The notes beneath the pieces were generated by a model. It searched no databases. It was not told where the DNA came from and worked only from the letters and a program-made list of their open reading frames with translations. 64,000 bases of DNA from JBBQZO01 sp038207625 (lineage in GTDB: Bacteria; Pseudomonadota; Gammaproteobacteria; Burkholderiales; Burkholderiaceae_D), in the NCBI GenBank assembly GCA_038207625.1, contig JBBQZO010000027.1:1-64000 (forward strand). The letters are read 5' to 3'. The first letter of the stretch is position 1. The number at the start of each line of letters is the position of its first letter. Made by a program: the position numbers and the translations under genes. Below are positions 41,501-50,625 of the stretch, in pieces.

Positions 41501-42406
41501 TTAGCCGCCGCGCAGTTTTTCCAGCAGGCGCTCGCGCACGTGCGGCGTGGCCTGGTAGGGATCGCTGGGATTGCGCTGCTCGACGATGCATTCCATCCGT
41601 TCGCGCACGGTGCCTAAAGCGCCCGGATGCGAGTAGATGTAGAACTGGCCGTCGCGGATCGCGTTGAAAGTCAGTTCCGACACATCGGCGGCCGACACCT
41701 TGCCCGACGAGACAGCCTTGACGGTCATCGCCTGCGCCGCCAGCTGGCTCGCCGTCGGGCCGGCTGTCATGCGCACATCGTCCGGACGGTTGCGGTGCGA
41801 TTGGCTGATGCCAGTCGGTACAAAATACGGGCACAACACCGAGGTGCCGATCGGCGCATCGACCAGTTGCAGGTCGTGGTACAGCGTTTCCGACAGTGAC
41901 ACGACGGCGTGCTTGGAGACATTGTAGACGCCGGTGGTGGGCTGGTTCAGCAAACCGGCCATCGATGCCGTGTTGACGATATAGCCTTCGAATTGCGGAT
42001 CGCTCTTGGCGCATTCGAGCATCAGCCGGGTGAAGATGCGCACGCCGTGGATCACGCCCCACAGGTTCACGCCCAGCACCCATTCCCAGTCCGCTTCAGT
42101 GTTCTCCCAGATCAAACCGCCCGAGCCGACCCCGGCGTTGTTGAACACCAGATGGACGGCGCCGAAGTGCTCCATCGTGAAGTCGGCCAGCGCTTGCACC
42201 TGGTCGCTCTTGCGTACGTCGCACAGCATGGCCATCACGGAGGCGCCACCGGCCTCCAGTTCGGCCTTGGCCAGGTCCAGCGCGTCGCGCTGCACGTCGG
42301 CCAGCACGATCTTCATGCCCAGTTTGGCGGCGCTGTTGGCAAATTCGCGGCCCAGGCCTCCTGCGCCTCCGGTGATGACAACGACACGGTCTTTGAAAGT
42401 TTTCAT
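41501..42406 (-). CDS. SDR family NAD(P)-dependent oxidoreductase
   Basis: 301-residue short-chain dehydrogenase/reductase: VVITGGAGGLGREFA (TGxxxGxG), NNAGVG, and the catalytic YNVSKHA (Tyr-x-x-x-Lys, residue ~160) with Ser in NTASMAG. The C-terminal extension (AIRDGQFYIYSHPG) is typical of a long SDR subgroup found in acyl-CoA operons. Its start overlaps the MDR reductase stop by four bases (ATGA). Last gene of the thiolase operon. Confidence 0.9.
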   Translation of the reverse strand: MKTFKDRVVVITGGAGGLGREFANSAAKLGMKIVLADVQRDALDLAKAELEAGGASVMAMLCDVRKSDQVQALADFTMEHFGAVHLVFNNAGVGSGGLIWENTEADWEWVLGVNLWGVIHGVRIFTRLMLECAKSDPQFEGYIVNTASMAGLLNQPTTGVYNVSKHAVVSLSETLYHDLQLVDAPIGTSVLCPYFVPTGISQSHRNRPDDVRMTAGPTASQLAAQAMTVKAVSSGKVSAADVSELTFNAIRDGQFYIYSHPGALGTVRERMECIVEQRNPSDPYQATPHVRERLLEKLRGG

Positions 42407-43413
42407 GGGATCAGCCTTACGAGTTGTTTACCAAAATTGTGTCCGGCCAGCAGACCGATGAACGCTTGCGGCGCGGCCTCCAGGTTCGCGGCGATCGTTT
42501 CACGGTACTTGAGCTGGCCGCTGGCGACCAGCGGTGCCAGTTCGCCCAGGCCTTGCGGCCACAGCGCCATGTGTTCGGTGACGATGAAGCCGCGCATCGT
42601 CAAGCGATTCAGCAGCACCGAGCGCAGGTTGCGGATCGCCATTTCCTGGCCGCTGTAACCGGCGATCAGGCCGCACAAGGCGATCCGACCGAACGCATTC
42701 ATGCGTGTGAGCGTCGTGTCGAACACTTCTCCGCCGACGTTCTCAAACAGCGCGTCGACGCCATCGGGCGTGGCCGCCGTCAAGTCGGCGGCCAGATTGC
42801 CGGCCTTGTAGTCGACGCAGGCATCAAAGCCCAGTTGATCGACGACATAGGCGCATTTCTCCGCTCCGCCGGCAATGCCGACCGCGCGACAACCACGCAG
42901 TTTCGCCAATTGCCCCACCGCGCTGCCGACCGCGCCGCTGGCCGCCGACACCACGATGGTCTCGCCCGGCTTGGCCAGCATGATCTGGTTCAGCCCGTAC
43001 CAGGCGGTCATGCCGGGCATGCCGAGCACGCCAAGATAGGCCGACATGGGGATGGTGCGGATGTCGATTTTGTTGAGCAGTTGGCCGTCGGAGACGCCCA
43101 TTTCGGACCAGCCGAACATGCTCGATACCGCCTCGCCAACAGCGAAACGGGGATTATTAGACGCCACCACCAGCCCGACGGTGCCGCCGATCATGGTCTG
43201 ATCGAGCGCCTGCGGCGCCGCGTAGCTTTTTGTTTCGCTCATGCGCCCGCGCATGTAAGGGTCGAGCGACAGGTAGTGGTTACGCACCAGCACCTGGCCG
43301 TCCGTCAGTTCGGGCACGGCCACCGTTTCGATGCGAAAATTCTCCGCCACCACCTGCCCGCGCGGGCGCGAGGCCAGAACGATACGGCGAAAGCTCGTCA
43401 TGTCGGTCGCCAT
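42403..43413 (-). CDS. NADP-dependent medium-chain oxidoreductase (CurA/leukotriene-B4 dehydrogenase-like)
   Basis: 336-residue zinc-free MDR enzyme: DGQVLVRNHYLSLDPYMRGRM, VSAASGAVGSAVGQLAKLRG (nucleotide-binding) and a C-terminal LRSVLLNRLTMRGFIV are hallmarks of prostaglandin/alkenal reductases and CurA-type curcumin reductases. No zinc ligands. Likely reduces an alpha,beta-unsaturated carbonyl. Its ATG and the upstream SDR stop overlap by one base (TGATG), so translation is coupled. Fifth gene of the thiolase operon. Confidence 0.9.
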   Translation of the reverse strand: MATDMTSFRRIVLASRPRGQVVAENFRIETVAVPELTDGQVLVRNHYLSLDPYMRGRMSETKSYAAPQALDQTMIGGTVGLVVASNNPRFAVGEAVSSMFGWSEMGVSDGQLLNKIDIRTIPMSAYLGVLGMPGMTAWYGLNQIMLAKPGETIVVSAASGAVGSAVGQLAKLRGCRAVGIAGGAEKCAYVVDQLGFDACVDYKAGNLAADLTAATPDGVDALFENVGGEVFDTTLTRMNAFGRIALCGLIAGYSGQEMAIRNLRSVLLNRLTMRGFIVTEHMALWPQGLGELAPLVASGQLKYRETIAANLEAAPQAFIGLLAGHNFGKQLVRLIP

Positions 43414-44195
43414 CAGACCGCCGACACGCCGCCGTCGACGGCCAACGTCTGCCCGGTGATGTGCTTGCCGGCGTCGGAGGCGAACAGCACCGCCACGCCT
43501 TTCAAGTCTTCGTCATCGCCGATGCGCAGCAAGGGCGCGCCCTTGGCCAGCTCGTCGACGCCGATCCGCTCAAGCACACCGGCCGTCATCTTCGACGGGA
43601 AGAAGCCCGGTGCGATCGCGTTGACGGTGATGCCGTAACGGCCCCACTCGCCGCCCAGCGTGCGCGTGAAGTTGATCACCGCCGCCTTCGAGGTGTTGTA
43701 GGCGATGGTTTGCATGGTACCGGGTGGGTTGCCGGCCAGGCCGGCGATCGAGGCGATGTTGATGATGCGCCCGTATTTGCGCGGAATCATCGACAGCTTG
43801 CCCACCGCCTGGCTGACCAGGAAGATGCTACGGATATTCAGGTTCATCACCTTGTCCCACGCTTCGATCGGGTAGTCTTCGGCCGGCGCGCCCCAGCTTG
43901 CGCCGGCGTTGTTGATCAGGATGTCGTTGTGGCCGAGCCGCTTGATCGCTTCGTCGACCATCGGGCCGATGTGGGCGTCCTGGCCCAGGTCGGCGGCGAT
44001 GGCCGACGCGTCGATGCCGCGCTCCTTCAGGTGCGCGACGGCCTCGTCCAGGTCAGACTGTTTGCGCGACGAAATGACGACGCGCGCACCCTGCTCGCCC
44101 AGCGCCTCGGCCATTTGCAGGCCAAGCCCGCGCGAGCCGCCGGTGACCAAGGCGGTCTTGCCGGCCAGTGAAAACAGTTGTTGTGTAGTGCGCAT
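43413..44195 (-). CDS. SDR family oxidoreductase
   Basis: 260-residue classical SDR: ALVTGGSRGLGLQMAEAL (TGxxxGxG), NNAGAS, IINIASIAG, and the catalytic YNTSKAAVINF (Tyr-x-x-x-Lys), ending ITGQTLAVDGGVSAV. That C-terminal TLxVDGG pattern is typical of 3-ketoacyl/3-hydroxyacyl dehydrogenases and gluconate-5-dehydrogenase-like enzymes. AAGGA precedes ATG 44195; the frame open to 44237 is not needed. It overlaps the MDR reductase start by one base. Fourth gene of the thiolase operon, presumably oxidising a 3-hydroxyacyl intermediate. Confidence 0.9.
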   Translation of the reverse strand: MRTTQQLFSLAGKTALVTGGSRGLGLQMAEALGEQGARVVISSRKQSDLDEAVAHLKERGIDASAIAADLGQDAHIGPMVDEAIKRLGHNDILINNAGASWGAPAEDYPIEAWDKVMNLNIRSIFLVSQAVGKLSMIPRKYGRIINIASIAGLAGNPPGTMQTIAYNTSKAAVINFTRTLGGEWGRYGITVNAIAPGFFPSKMTAGVLERIGVDELAKGAPLLRIGDDEDLKGVAVLFASDAGKHITGQTLAVDGGVSAV

Positions 44196-44215
44196 GGAAA
44201 TCCTTGTATGGTGGG

Positions 44216-44518
44216 TCAGACTTCGTAGTCCATGCACTGGCGCGCTTCGCGCACAGCACCGATGAACGGTTTGATGGCAACGTGGTCGGGGTGGTCCTGA
44301 TACGCGTCCAGCGTCGCCTTGTCGGCGAACTCGCTGTACAGGACAACGTCGTAGGTCGCTTCCAGGCCCGGTTGGGCCAACGAGGTTTCAAATTTCAAGA
44401 TGCCCGGCACCAGGTCGGCGCAGGCATCGAGTTTGGCTTTCATTGCCAGCGCATTGGTGGCGCGGTCGGCACCTTCGGCGTGATCCTTGAGCTTCCAGAA
44501 GACGATATGTTTGATCAT
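44216..44518 (-). CDS. Dabb-family protein
   Basis: 100-residue alpha/beta-barrel protein: MIKHIVFWKLKDHAEG, ADLVPGILKFETSLA and LDAYQDHPDHVAIKPFIGAV carry the family histidines. ATG 44518 follows AGGAAA and gives the conserved start MIKHIVF; the open frame runs to 44722 inside the acyl-CoA dehydrogenase and is irrelevant. It lies 31 bases after the acyl-CoA dehydrogenase and 20 before the SDR. Position inside a beta-oxidation-like operon suggests that it binds an acyl or small-molecule intermediate; unproven. A second Dabb gene occurs at 36375-36677. Confidence 0.88.
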   Translation of the reverse strand: MIKHIVFWKLKDHAEGADRATNALAMKAKLDACADLVPGILKFETSLAQPGLEATYDVVLYSEFADKATLDAYQDHPDHVAIKPFIGAVREARQCMDYEV

Positions 44519-44549
44519 GATTTTTCCTGTCGTGGGAACAAAGCCCCGT

Positions 44550-46388
44550 TTAGAACCACGCGTCCTGCATGTCGAGCGTGGTCGTGTCGATACTGGCCAG
44601 CAGGTCCAGCTGCGGCTGCACTGTTGGCAATTCCCAGTTGAAATAGTAGCGGCACGCTTGTAGCTTGCCTTGATAGAAATGCTGATCGGCCGGATTGGCG
44701 TTCGCAAGTGCGCCGGCGGCAAGCAAGGCCTGCTCCAGCCAGATCCATGCCACCACGGTGTGGCCTACTGCTTCGAGGTAGACGCTGGCATTGGCCAACG
44801 TCTTGTTCATGTCGCCGCACGAGTATAGCGCTTGCGTCACTTTGGCGATGCGCTGCCACATCGTCTCGAGTGCGCCGGCATACTCGGCCAGCGGCGCACA
44901 CTCGGCGTTGGCGGCGCGCGCCTTGGCCACGGTGGCGCCGATTTCCGCGCTGATCGCCTTGAACAGCGCGCCATCTTGCATCGCCACCTTGCGGCCCAGC
45001 AGGTCCAGGCCGTGGATGCCGTGGGTGCCCTCGTGAATCGCATTGAGCCGGTTGTCGCGGTAGAACTGCTCGACGTTGTATTCGCGCGTGTAGCCGTAGC
45101 CGCCATGCACCTGGATCGCCAGGCTGTTCGCCTCGACGCACCACTGCGCCGGCCAGGATTTGGCGATCGGGGTCAAGAAGTCCAGCAGCTGTTTGGCATG
45201 GGTGCGCGCGGACTCGGTGGTGGCGCTGCGCTCTTCGTCGACCAGGCGGGCGCAGTACATGACCAGCGCCAGGCCGCCTTCGGCATAGGCCTTCTGCGCC
45301 AGCAGCATGCGCCGCACGTCGGTGTGCTCGATGATCGCGATCTGCGGCTTGGCCGGATCCTTTTCGGCCGGATGGCGCCCCTGCGGGCGGTTGCGCGCAT
45401 AGTCGAGCGCATGCAGGTAGCCGGTCACGCCCAGCACGGCGCCGCACAGGCCCACCGCGATACGCGCTTCGTTCATCATGTGGAACATATTGGCCAGGCC
45501 CTGATGGGGCTGGCCAACCAGATAGCCGATCGCGCCGGCCTTGCCGTCGGGCCGATACTTGCCCTCGCCGAAATTGAGCAGGCAATTGGTGGTGCCGCGG
45601 TTGCCCATTTTGTGGTTCAGACCCGCCAGCGCAATGTCGTTGCGCTGGCCCAGCGCGCCGTCGTCGCCCACCAAAAACTTGGGCACGATGAATAGCGAAA
45701 TGCCTTTCACGCCGGGAATCAGGCGACCGTCCGAGCCGGGAATCTTGGCCAGCACAAGATGGACAATGTTACCGGCCAGCTCGTGCTCGCCGGCCGAGAT
45801 CCACATCTTGTTGCCGGTCAGACGGTACTGGGTCTCGCCATCGGGCTCGGCGCGCGTGGTGATGTCCGACAGGCTCGATCCCGCCTGCGGCTCGGACAAG
45901 CACATCGTGCCGAAGAATTTTCCCTCGAACATGGGACGCACGAAGCGTTTGATCTGCTCCGGCGTCGCGCATTTGAGCAGCGTGTTGGCCGCGCTGGTGG
46001 TGAGAAAAATATACGCGGCCGTGCCGATGTTGGCCGCCGTGAAGTAGGCCGACAGCGCCTTCTCCATCACCACCGGCAGCTGCATGCCGTCGAGCGCGTA
46101 GTCCTGCCCCGCTGCCATCAGGCCGGCGGCGGAAAACGCGTCGAGCGCGGTTTTCACTTCGGGGATGATGGTGACGGCGCTGCCGTCGAAGTGAGGTTCG
46201 TTGCTGTCGTTTTTCTTGTTATGCGGGGCGAACAGCTCGCTGGCGATTTGTTCGGCCGTGTCGAGCGCGGCGTTGAAGGTTTCGCGGCTATGGTCGGCGA
46301 AGCGTTCGCGCGCCGTCAAGGCTTCCACGTCGAGCCACTCATAGAGCAAAAATTCAAGGTCGCGACGTGACAGTATTTTCGAGGACAT
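44550..46388 (-). CDS. Acyl-CoA dehydrogenase, large (DmdC-like) subfamily
   Basis: 612-residue FAD enzyme that introduces a 2,3-double bond in acyl-CoA. Seen are GTMCLSEPQAGSSLSDI (family signature 1), YRLTGNKMWISAGEHEL, QVHGGYGYTREYNVEQFYRDNR and the extra C-terminal domain that makes this subfamily ~600 residues against ~390 for ordinary ones (ending LDMQDAWF). DmdC (3-methylmercaptopropionyl-CoA dehydrogenase) and some fatty acyl-CoA dehydrogenases share this layout. The true start is ATG 46388 (MSSKILSRRDLEF), 125 bases after the thiolase stop. Substrate chain length is not deducible. Confidence 0.92.
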   Translation of the reverse strand: MSSKILSRRDLEFLLYEWLDVEALTARERFADHSRETFNAALDTAEQIASELFAPHNKKNDSNEPHFDGSAVTIIPEVKTALDAFSAAGLMAAGQDYALDGMQLPVVMEKALSAYFTAANIGTAAYIFLTTSAANTLLKCATPEQIKRFVRPMFEGKFFGTMCLSEPQAGSSLSDITTRAEPDGETQYRLTGNKMWISAGEHELAGNIVHLVLAKIPGSDGRLIPGVKGISLFIVPKFLVGDDGALGQRNDIALAGLNHKMGNRGTTNCLLNFGEGKYRPDGKAGAIGYLVGQPHQGLANMFHMMNEARIAVGLCGAVLGVTGYLHALDYARNRPQGRHPAEKDPAKPQIAIIEHTDVRRMLLAQKAYAEGGLALVMYCARLVDEERSATTESARTHAKQLLDFLTPIAKSWPAQWCVEANSLAIQVHGGYGYTREYNVEQFYRDNRLNAIHEGTHGIHGLDLLGRKVAMQDGALFKAISAEIGATVAKARAANAECAPLAEYAGALETMWQRIAKVTQALYSCGDMNKTLANASVYLEAVGHTVVAWIWLEQALLAAGALANANPADQHFYQGKLQACRYYFNWELPTVQPQLDLLASIDTTTLDMQDAWF

Positions 46389-46513
46389 GGGCAATCCCGG
46401 TTGGCTGGATAGTTGAGTTGGCAGGAGCGGCCAGCAGCGAAGGCGCAGGTCGCGCCGGCCGGCCGCGCCGCTCCGAAACGAGCGTGGCCGGCCGTCGGGG
46501 CCGGCGACGACGC

Positions 46514-47692
46514 TTACAGAACTTCGAACAGGCCGGCGGCGCCCTGACCGCCGCCGATGCACATCGTGACGACGACGTATTTGACGCCGCGCCGCTTGCC
46601 TTCGATCAGCGCGTGGCCGACCAGACGCGCGCCCGAGACACCGTATGGATGGCCGACGGCGATCGCGCCGCCATTGACGTTCAGGCGATCCATCGGGATG
46701 CCGAGCCGGTCGGCGCAGTACAGCACTTGCACGGCAAACGCCTCGTTCAATTCCCACAAGCCGATGTCGGCCACCGACAGGCCAGCCTTGTGCAGCAGTT
46801 TCGGAATCGCAAACACCGGACCGATGCCCATCTCGTCAGGCTCGCAACCGGCCACGGCGAAGCCGCGGAATACGCCCAGCGGCTGCAAGCCCTTTGCTTC
46901 GGCCACTTTGCTGCTCATCACGATGGCCACCGACGCACCGTCGGAGAACTGGCTGGCATTGCCGGCCGTGATCACGCCGCCCGGCACGGCGCTGCGGATC
47001 TTCGACACCGCGTCCAGCGTGGTGTCGGCGCGGATGCCTTCATCCTTGGAGATCGTCACTTCGCGCTGCAGCAGCAGGCCCGACTCCTTGTCGGCCACGC
47101 CCATGACGGTGGTCATCGGCACGATTTCGGCGTCAAACAAACCGGCCGCCTGCGCGGCGGCGGCGCGCTGCTGGCTTTGCACGCCGTATTCATCCTGGCG
47201 GTCGCGCCCGATGTGGTAGCGCTTGGCGACCGTTTCGGCCGTTTGCAGCATTGGCCAGTACACTTCCGGCTTGTGCTGCATCAGCCAGGTGTCGGCCAGC
47301 ATGTGGGTATTCATTTCCTGCTGCACGCAGGAGATCGACTCGACGCCGCCGGCGGCGTAGATCTCGCCTTCGCCGGCGATGATGCGCTGAGCCGCCAGCG
47401 CGATCGTTTGCAGGCCCGACGAGCAGAAACGATTGATCGTCATGCCGCCGGTGCTAACCGGGCAACCACCGCGCAGCGCGATCTGGCGCGCGATGTTGGC
47501 GCCCGTTGCGCCTTCCGGATTGGCGCATCCCATCAGCACGTCTTCGACTTCGCCCGCTTCAATCTTGGCCCGCACGATGGCCGCGTGCAAGGCGTGACCG
47601 CCCAGCGTGGCGCCATGCGTCATGTTGAACGCGCCCTTCCACGATTTGGCCAAAGCGGTGCGGGCGGTCGATACGATGACGGCATCTATCAT
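46514..47692 (-). CDS. Acetyl-CoA C-acyltransferase (thiolase)
   Basis: 392-residue thiolase: catalytic Cys in INRFCSSGLQTIA (residue ~89), NGGAIAVGHPYGVSGAR with the active-site His, and the second cysteine TMCIGGGQG near the C-terminus. FadA/AtoB-like; degradative direction suggested by the acyl-CoA dehydrogenase and SDR genes behind it. First gene of a six-gene minus-strand operon (47692 to 41501). A palindrome shared with the fadB-like gene lies 88-109 bases upstream. Confidence 0.94.
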   Translation of the reverse strand: MIDAVIVSTARTALAKSWKGAFNMTHGATLGGHALHAAIVRAKIEAGEVEDVLMGCANPEGATGANIARQIALRGGCPVSTGGMTINRFCSSGLQTIALAAQRIIAGEGEIYAAGGVESISCVQQEMNTHMLADTWLMQHKPEVYWPMLQTAETVAKRYHIGRDRQDEYGVQSQQRAAAAQAAGLFDAEIVPMTTVMGVADKESGLLLQREVTISKDEGIRADTTLDAVSKIRSAVPGGVITAGNASQFSDGASVAIVMSSKVAEAKGLQPLGVFRGFAVAGCEPDEMGIGPVFAIPKLLHKAGLSVADIGLWELNEAFAVQVLYCADRLGIPMDRLNVNGGAIAVGHPYGVSGARLVGHALIEGKRRGVKYVVVTMCIGGGQGAAGLFEVL

Positions 47693-47779
47693 TTATGTCT
47701 CCTGGTAGGGATGAAAAATCGGTGTCCGGCTGCGCGCTACATGCCGCGCAGGCTGGCGAGTCGATACGAGAATAGCACA

Positions 47780-47801
47780 TTTTAGTACGGTCGTTCGCAA
47801 A
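47780..47801 (-). promoter_or_regulatory. Candidate fatty-acid regulator site upstream of thiolase operon
   Basis: Imperfect palindrome with core ACG-GT-CGT at 47787-47794; the 10-base arms TTTTAGTACG and CGTTCGCAAA match at seven of ten positions when folded. The same core, with similar AT-rich flanks, is found at 56098-56105 in front of the fadB-like gene. TetR-type repressors of fatty-acid degradation bind palindromes of this size. Regulator unknown. Confidence 0.5.
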
Positions 47802-47876
47802 TTTATTCGTCCATTGCGCGCCCCCGCTCATCATTGCCGGTTTGGGCGATAATGCAAGAAAAAATGAAGGATGACG

Positions 47877-48554
47877 ATGCCGCTCAGTACCCACATCACC
47901 GAGCTGCTGGCGCCGCTGGCCGAGCCACTGCGCGCGCCTGCCATGCACGCGTACATGAGAGCACAGTTTGCGTTTCTTGGCATTGCGACGCCAGCAAGAC
48001 GTGCCGCACTCGCGCCTGTACTGCGTGCGCACCAGCAGCTTTCCCACGATGATCTGATGGAGTGCGTGCAGACGCTGTGGTCGCTACCCGAGCGCGAATA
48101 CCAGTATGCGGCACTGGACCTGCTGTCACACTTTGGCGATCGGCTGGGCAGCGCCGATATCGACGCCTTGCTGGAGCTGGCCAGGCAAAAAGCATGGTGG
48201 GACACTGTCGACGCACTTGCCAGCGTGGTTGGCAGAATTTTGCGCGCCGCCCGCGCCGCCGACGCCGACTGCCAGCAGCGCGTGGACCGGGCGCTGCGTG
48301 ACCCGTGTCTGTGGGTGCGGCGCATCGCGATGCTGCATCAGCTTGGCTGGCGCGGCGACACCGACACGGCACGTTTGTTCGCCTACGCGAACGCGCTGGC
48401 ACCCGAAACGGATTTCTTCATCCGCAAGGCGATCGGCTGGGCACTGCGCGACTATGCGCGCCATGATCCGGCGGCGGTGCGCGCGTTTCTCTCCGAGCAA
48501 GGCGAACGCCTGTCTGGCTTGAGCCGGCGCGAAGCGGCCAAGCACCTCGCATAG
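47877..48554 (+). CDS. DNA alkylation repair protein (AlkD-like, HEAT-repeat)
   Basis: 225-residue all-helical protein of the AlkD/HEAT-like DNA glycosylase family, which removes 3- or 7-alkylpurines. Helical repeats such as LPEREYQYAALDLLSHF and DKW-like KAWWDTVDALAS (tryptophan pair with an Asp, residues ~100-108) and DPCLWVRRIAMLHQL match the family. I use ATG 47877 because GAAGG lies six bases upstream; the ATG at 47871 is too close to that site. Divergent from the thiolase gene; no operon partner. Confidence 0.88.
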   Translation: MPLSTHITELLAPLAEPLRAPAMHAYMRAQFAFLGIATPARRAALAPVLRAHQQLSHDDLMECVQTLWSLPEREYQYAALDLLSHFGDRLGSADIDALLELARQKAWWDTVDALASVVGRILRAARAADADCQQRVDRALRDPCLWVRRIAMLHQLGWRGDTDTARLFAYANALAPETDFFIRKAIGWALRDYARHDPAAVRAFLSEQGERLSGLSRREAAKHLA

Positions 48555-48708
48555 CGTTCCTTGGCGGTCACTTGCGATTGCTCACTGTAAGTTCTGTGTA
48601 AGTTTGAAGCAAGCATGCCGTAAGCTTGGCGGTCCACACTCCGTACAGCTGAAGAGGCACATTGCCAACAGGCTGATTCACTCAGTCAAAAAACATACGG
48701 AGACAGAC

Positions 48709-50412
48709 ATGGCACAATCACCCAGCATGACCGCAGATGCGCGCAAAGGGGGCGCCGCTTCCGGCGGCATCACCGCCGAAGAACGCAAGGTAATCTTTGC
48801 ATCCTCGCTAGGCACCGTTTTTGAATGGTACGATTTTTACCTGTACGGTTCGCTCGCCGCCATTATCGCCAAGCAGTTTTTCGTCGGCGACCCGACCACC
48901 ACCTTCATTTTTGCGCTGCTCGCGTTCGCGGCCGGCTTCATCGTGCGCCCGTTTGGCGCACTGGTGTTTGGCCGCCTCGGCGACATGATCGGACGCAAGT
49001 ACACCTTCCTGGTGACCATCCTGATCATGGGTAGCTCGACCTTCATCGTCGGTCTGCTGCCAAGCTACGCGTCGATCGGTATCGCCGCACCTATCATCCT
49101 GGTGTCGCTGCGCCTGTTGCAAGGCCTCGCTCTCGGTGGTGAATACGGTGGCGCTGCCACCTACGTCGCCGAACACGCGCCAAACGGCAAGCGTGGCGCG
49201 TTCACGGCCTGGATTCAGACCACGGCAACGCTGGGCTTCTTCCTGTCGCTGATCGTCATTCTGGGCACCCGTTTCGCCATGGGCGAAAAAGAATTTGAAG
49301 CTTGGGGCTGGCGCGTACCGTTCCTGGTGTCCGTGCTGTTGCTGGCCGTGTCCGTCTGGATCCGTCTGTCGATGAGCGAGTCGCCAGCGTTCGCCAAGAT
49401 GAAGGCTGAAGGCAAGACCTCGAAAGCGCCGCTCACGGAAGCGTTCGGCAAGTGGAAAAACATGAAGATCGTGATCCTGGCGCTGGTCGGCCTGACCGCC
49501 GGTCAAGCCGTGGTGTGGTACACGGGCCAGTTCTACGCACTGTTTTTCCTGACCCAGACGCTGAAGGTGGACATGCTGACGGCAACGCTGATGGTCGCCG
49601 TGGCGCTGCTGCTGGCAACCCCGTTCTTTATCTTCTTCGGTTCCATTTCCGACCGTATCGGCCGCAAATACATCATTCTGGGTGGTTGCCTGATTGCTGC
49701 ACTGACCTACTTCCCGATTTTCGGCGCCTTGACCCACTATGCCAATCCGGCACTGGAAACGGCCCTGAAAAATTCGCCAGTGGTAGTGGTGGCCGATCCT
49801 GATTCCTGCCACTTCCAGTTCAACATGACGGGCCAGAAGAAGTTCCCTTCGTCGTGCGATATCGCCACGGCGTTCCTGACGGCCAGCTCGGTGAACTACA
49901 CCAAGGTTGACGCACCGGCCGGCAGCGTGGCCATCGTCAAGATCGGCGAGAAGGAAATCACCTCCTTCAACGCCAGCATGACGGCTGACAATTTGAACTT
50001 CGACGCGGACAGCAAGACGAAAGAAGCGGCTCTGAAGAAAGAACTTGGCGGCGCAATCAAAGTGGCCGGCTACCCACCAAAGGCTGACACAGAGCAGATC
50101 AACAAGCCGATGGTCGTGCTGCTGCTGTTCATCCTGGTGTTGTACGTGACGATGGTGTACGGCCCGATCGCAGCGATGCTCGTGGAAATGTTCCCGACCC
50201 GCATCCGCTACACGTCGATGTCGCTGCCTTACCATATCGGTAACGGCTGGTTCGGCGGCCTGCTGCCAACGACCGCCTTCGCACTGGTCGCGTTCAAGGG
50301 TGATATCTACTACGGCCTGTGGTATCCGATCATCGTCGCCTTGATCACCGTCGTGGTCGGTACCTTGTTTGTCAAGGAAACCAAAGACAACGACATCTAC
50401 GCCGCAGACTAA
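48709..50412 (+). CDS. MFS transporter, metabolite:H+ symporter (MHS) family, with large loop insertion
   Basis: 567-residue permease. The first helices carry the MHS signature GTVFEWYDFYLYGSLA, the motif GALVFGRLGDMIGRKYTF follows, then LRLLQGLALGGEYGGAATYVAEH (quoted as landmark). About 120 residues (~346-466, 49745-50106) form a polar insertion between two membrane segments, with two cysteines (DSC and SSCD) and no known domain. Classical ProP/KgtP-type members are ~430-500 residues. Substrates of the family are dicarboxylates, proline/betaine and similar. ATG 48709 has CGGAGA upstream. Codon use is somewhat less GC-rich than in its neighbours, as in highly expressed genes. Two hairpins follow the gene. 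Confidence 0.9.
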   Translation: MAQSPSMTADARKGGAASGGITAEERKVIFASSLGTVFEWYDFYLYGSLAAIIAKQFFVGDPTTTFIFALLAFAAGFIVRPFGALVFGRLGDMIGRKYTFLVTILIMGSSTFIVGLLPSYASIGIAAPIILVSLRLLQGLALGGEYGGAATYVAEHAPNGKRGAFTAWIQTTATLGFFLSLIVILGTRFAMGEKEFEAWGWRVPFLVSVLLLAVSVWIRLSMSESPAFAKMKAEGKTSKAPLTEAFGKWKNMKIVILALVGLTAGQAVVWYTGQFYALFFLTQTLKVDMLTATLMVAVALLLATPFFIFFGSISDRIGRKYIILGGCLIAALTYFPIFGALTHYANPALETALKNSPVVVVADPDSCHFQFNMTGQKKFPSSCDIATAFLTASSVNYTKVDAPAGSVAIVKIGEKEITSFNASMTADNLNFDADSKTKEAALKKELGGAIKVAGYPPKADTEQINKPMVVLLLFILVLYVTMVYGPIAAMLVEMFPTRIRYTSMSLPYHIGNGWFGGLLPTTAFALVAFKGDIYYGLWYPIIVALITVVVGTLFVKETKDNDIYAAD

Positions 50413-50423
50413 AGCAGCGCAAC

Positions 50424-50447
50424 GGCGCCTCTTGCATGAGAGGCGCC
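50424..50447 (+). repeat. Perfect hairpin after MHS transporter
   Basis: GGCGCCTCT (50424-50432) and AGAGGCGCC (50439-50447) form a 9-bp stem with a TGCATG loop, 12 bases after the stop. No T-run follows immediately; the real terminator begins ten bases later. It may protect the mRNA 3' end. Confidence 0.7.
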
Positions 50448-50456
50448 ACTGAAAAC

Positions 50457-50489
50457 AAAAAAGCCGCCGGCTCAGCCTGGCGGCTTTTT
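50457..50489 (+). terminator. Bidirectional Rho-independent terminator
   Basis: An A-run, GCCGCC (50463-50468), an inner GGC-TCA-GCC stem with one bulged T, GGCGGC (50479-50484) and TTTTT. The A-run to the left means it can also stop minus-strand transcription arriving from emrB, whose stop is 136 bases away. Confidence 0.92.
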
Positions 50490-50625
50490 CATTTCAGGCA
50501 CCGCGATGCAAAATGCGCTCTTGCGGCCAGCACACCGCTGAGGGCGTCCAACGGGCGGGCGTTACTGATGCGGTCAACGTGGCCTGGATGCGCGAATGAG
50601 ACCTTGTTTGCGTCTGCGCTGCGCG

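Noticed and set aside
48560..48634. Direct repeat CTTGGCGGTC before the MHS transporter
   Set aside because: Two 10-base copies 65 bases apart; could be chance in GC-rich DNA and no known operator matches.
48808..50235. Minus-strand open frame of about 475 codons
   Set aside because: Antisense to the MHS transporter; His/Arg/Gln-rich, no family.
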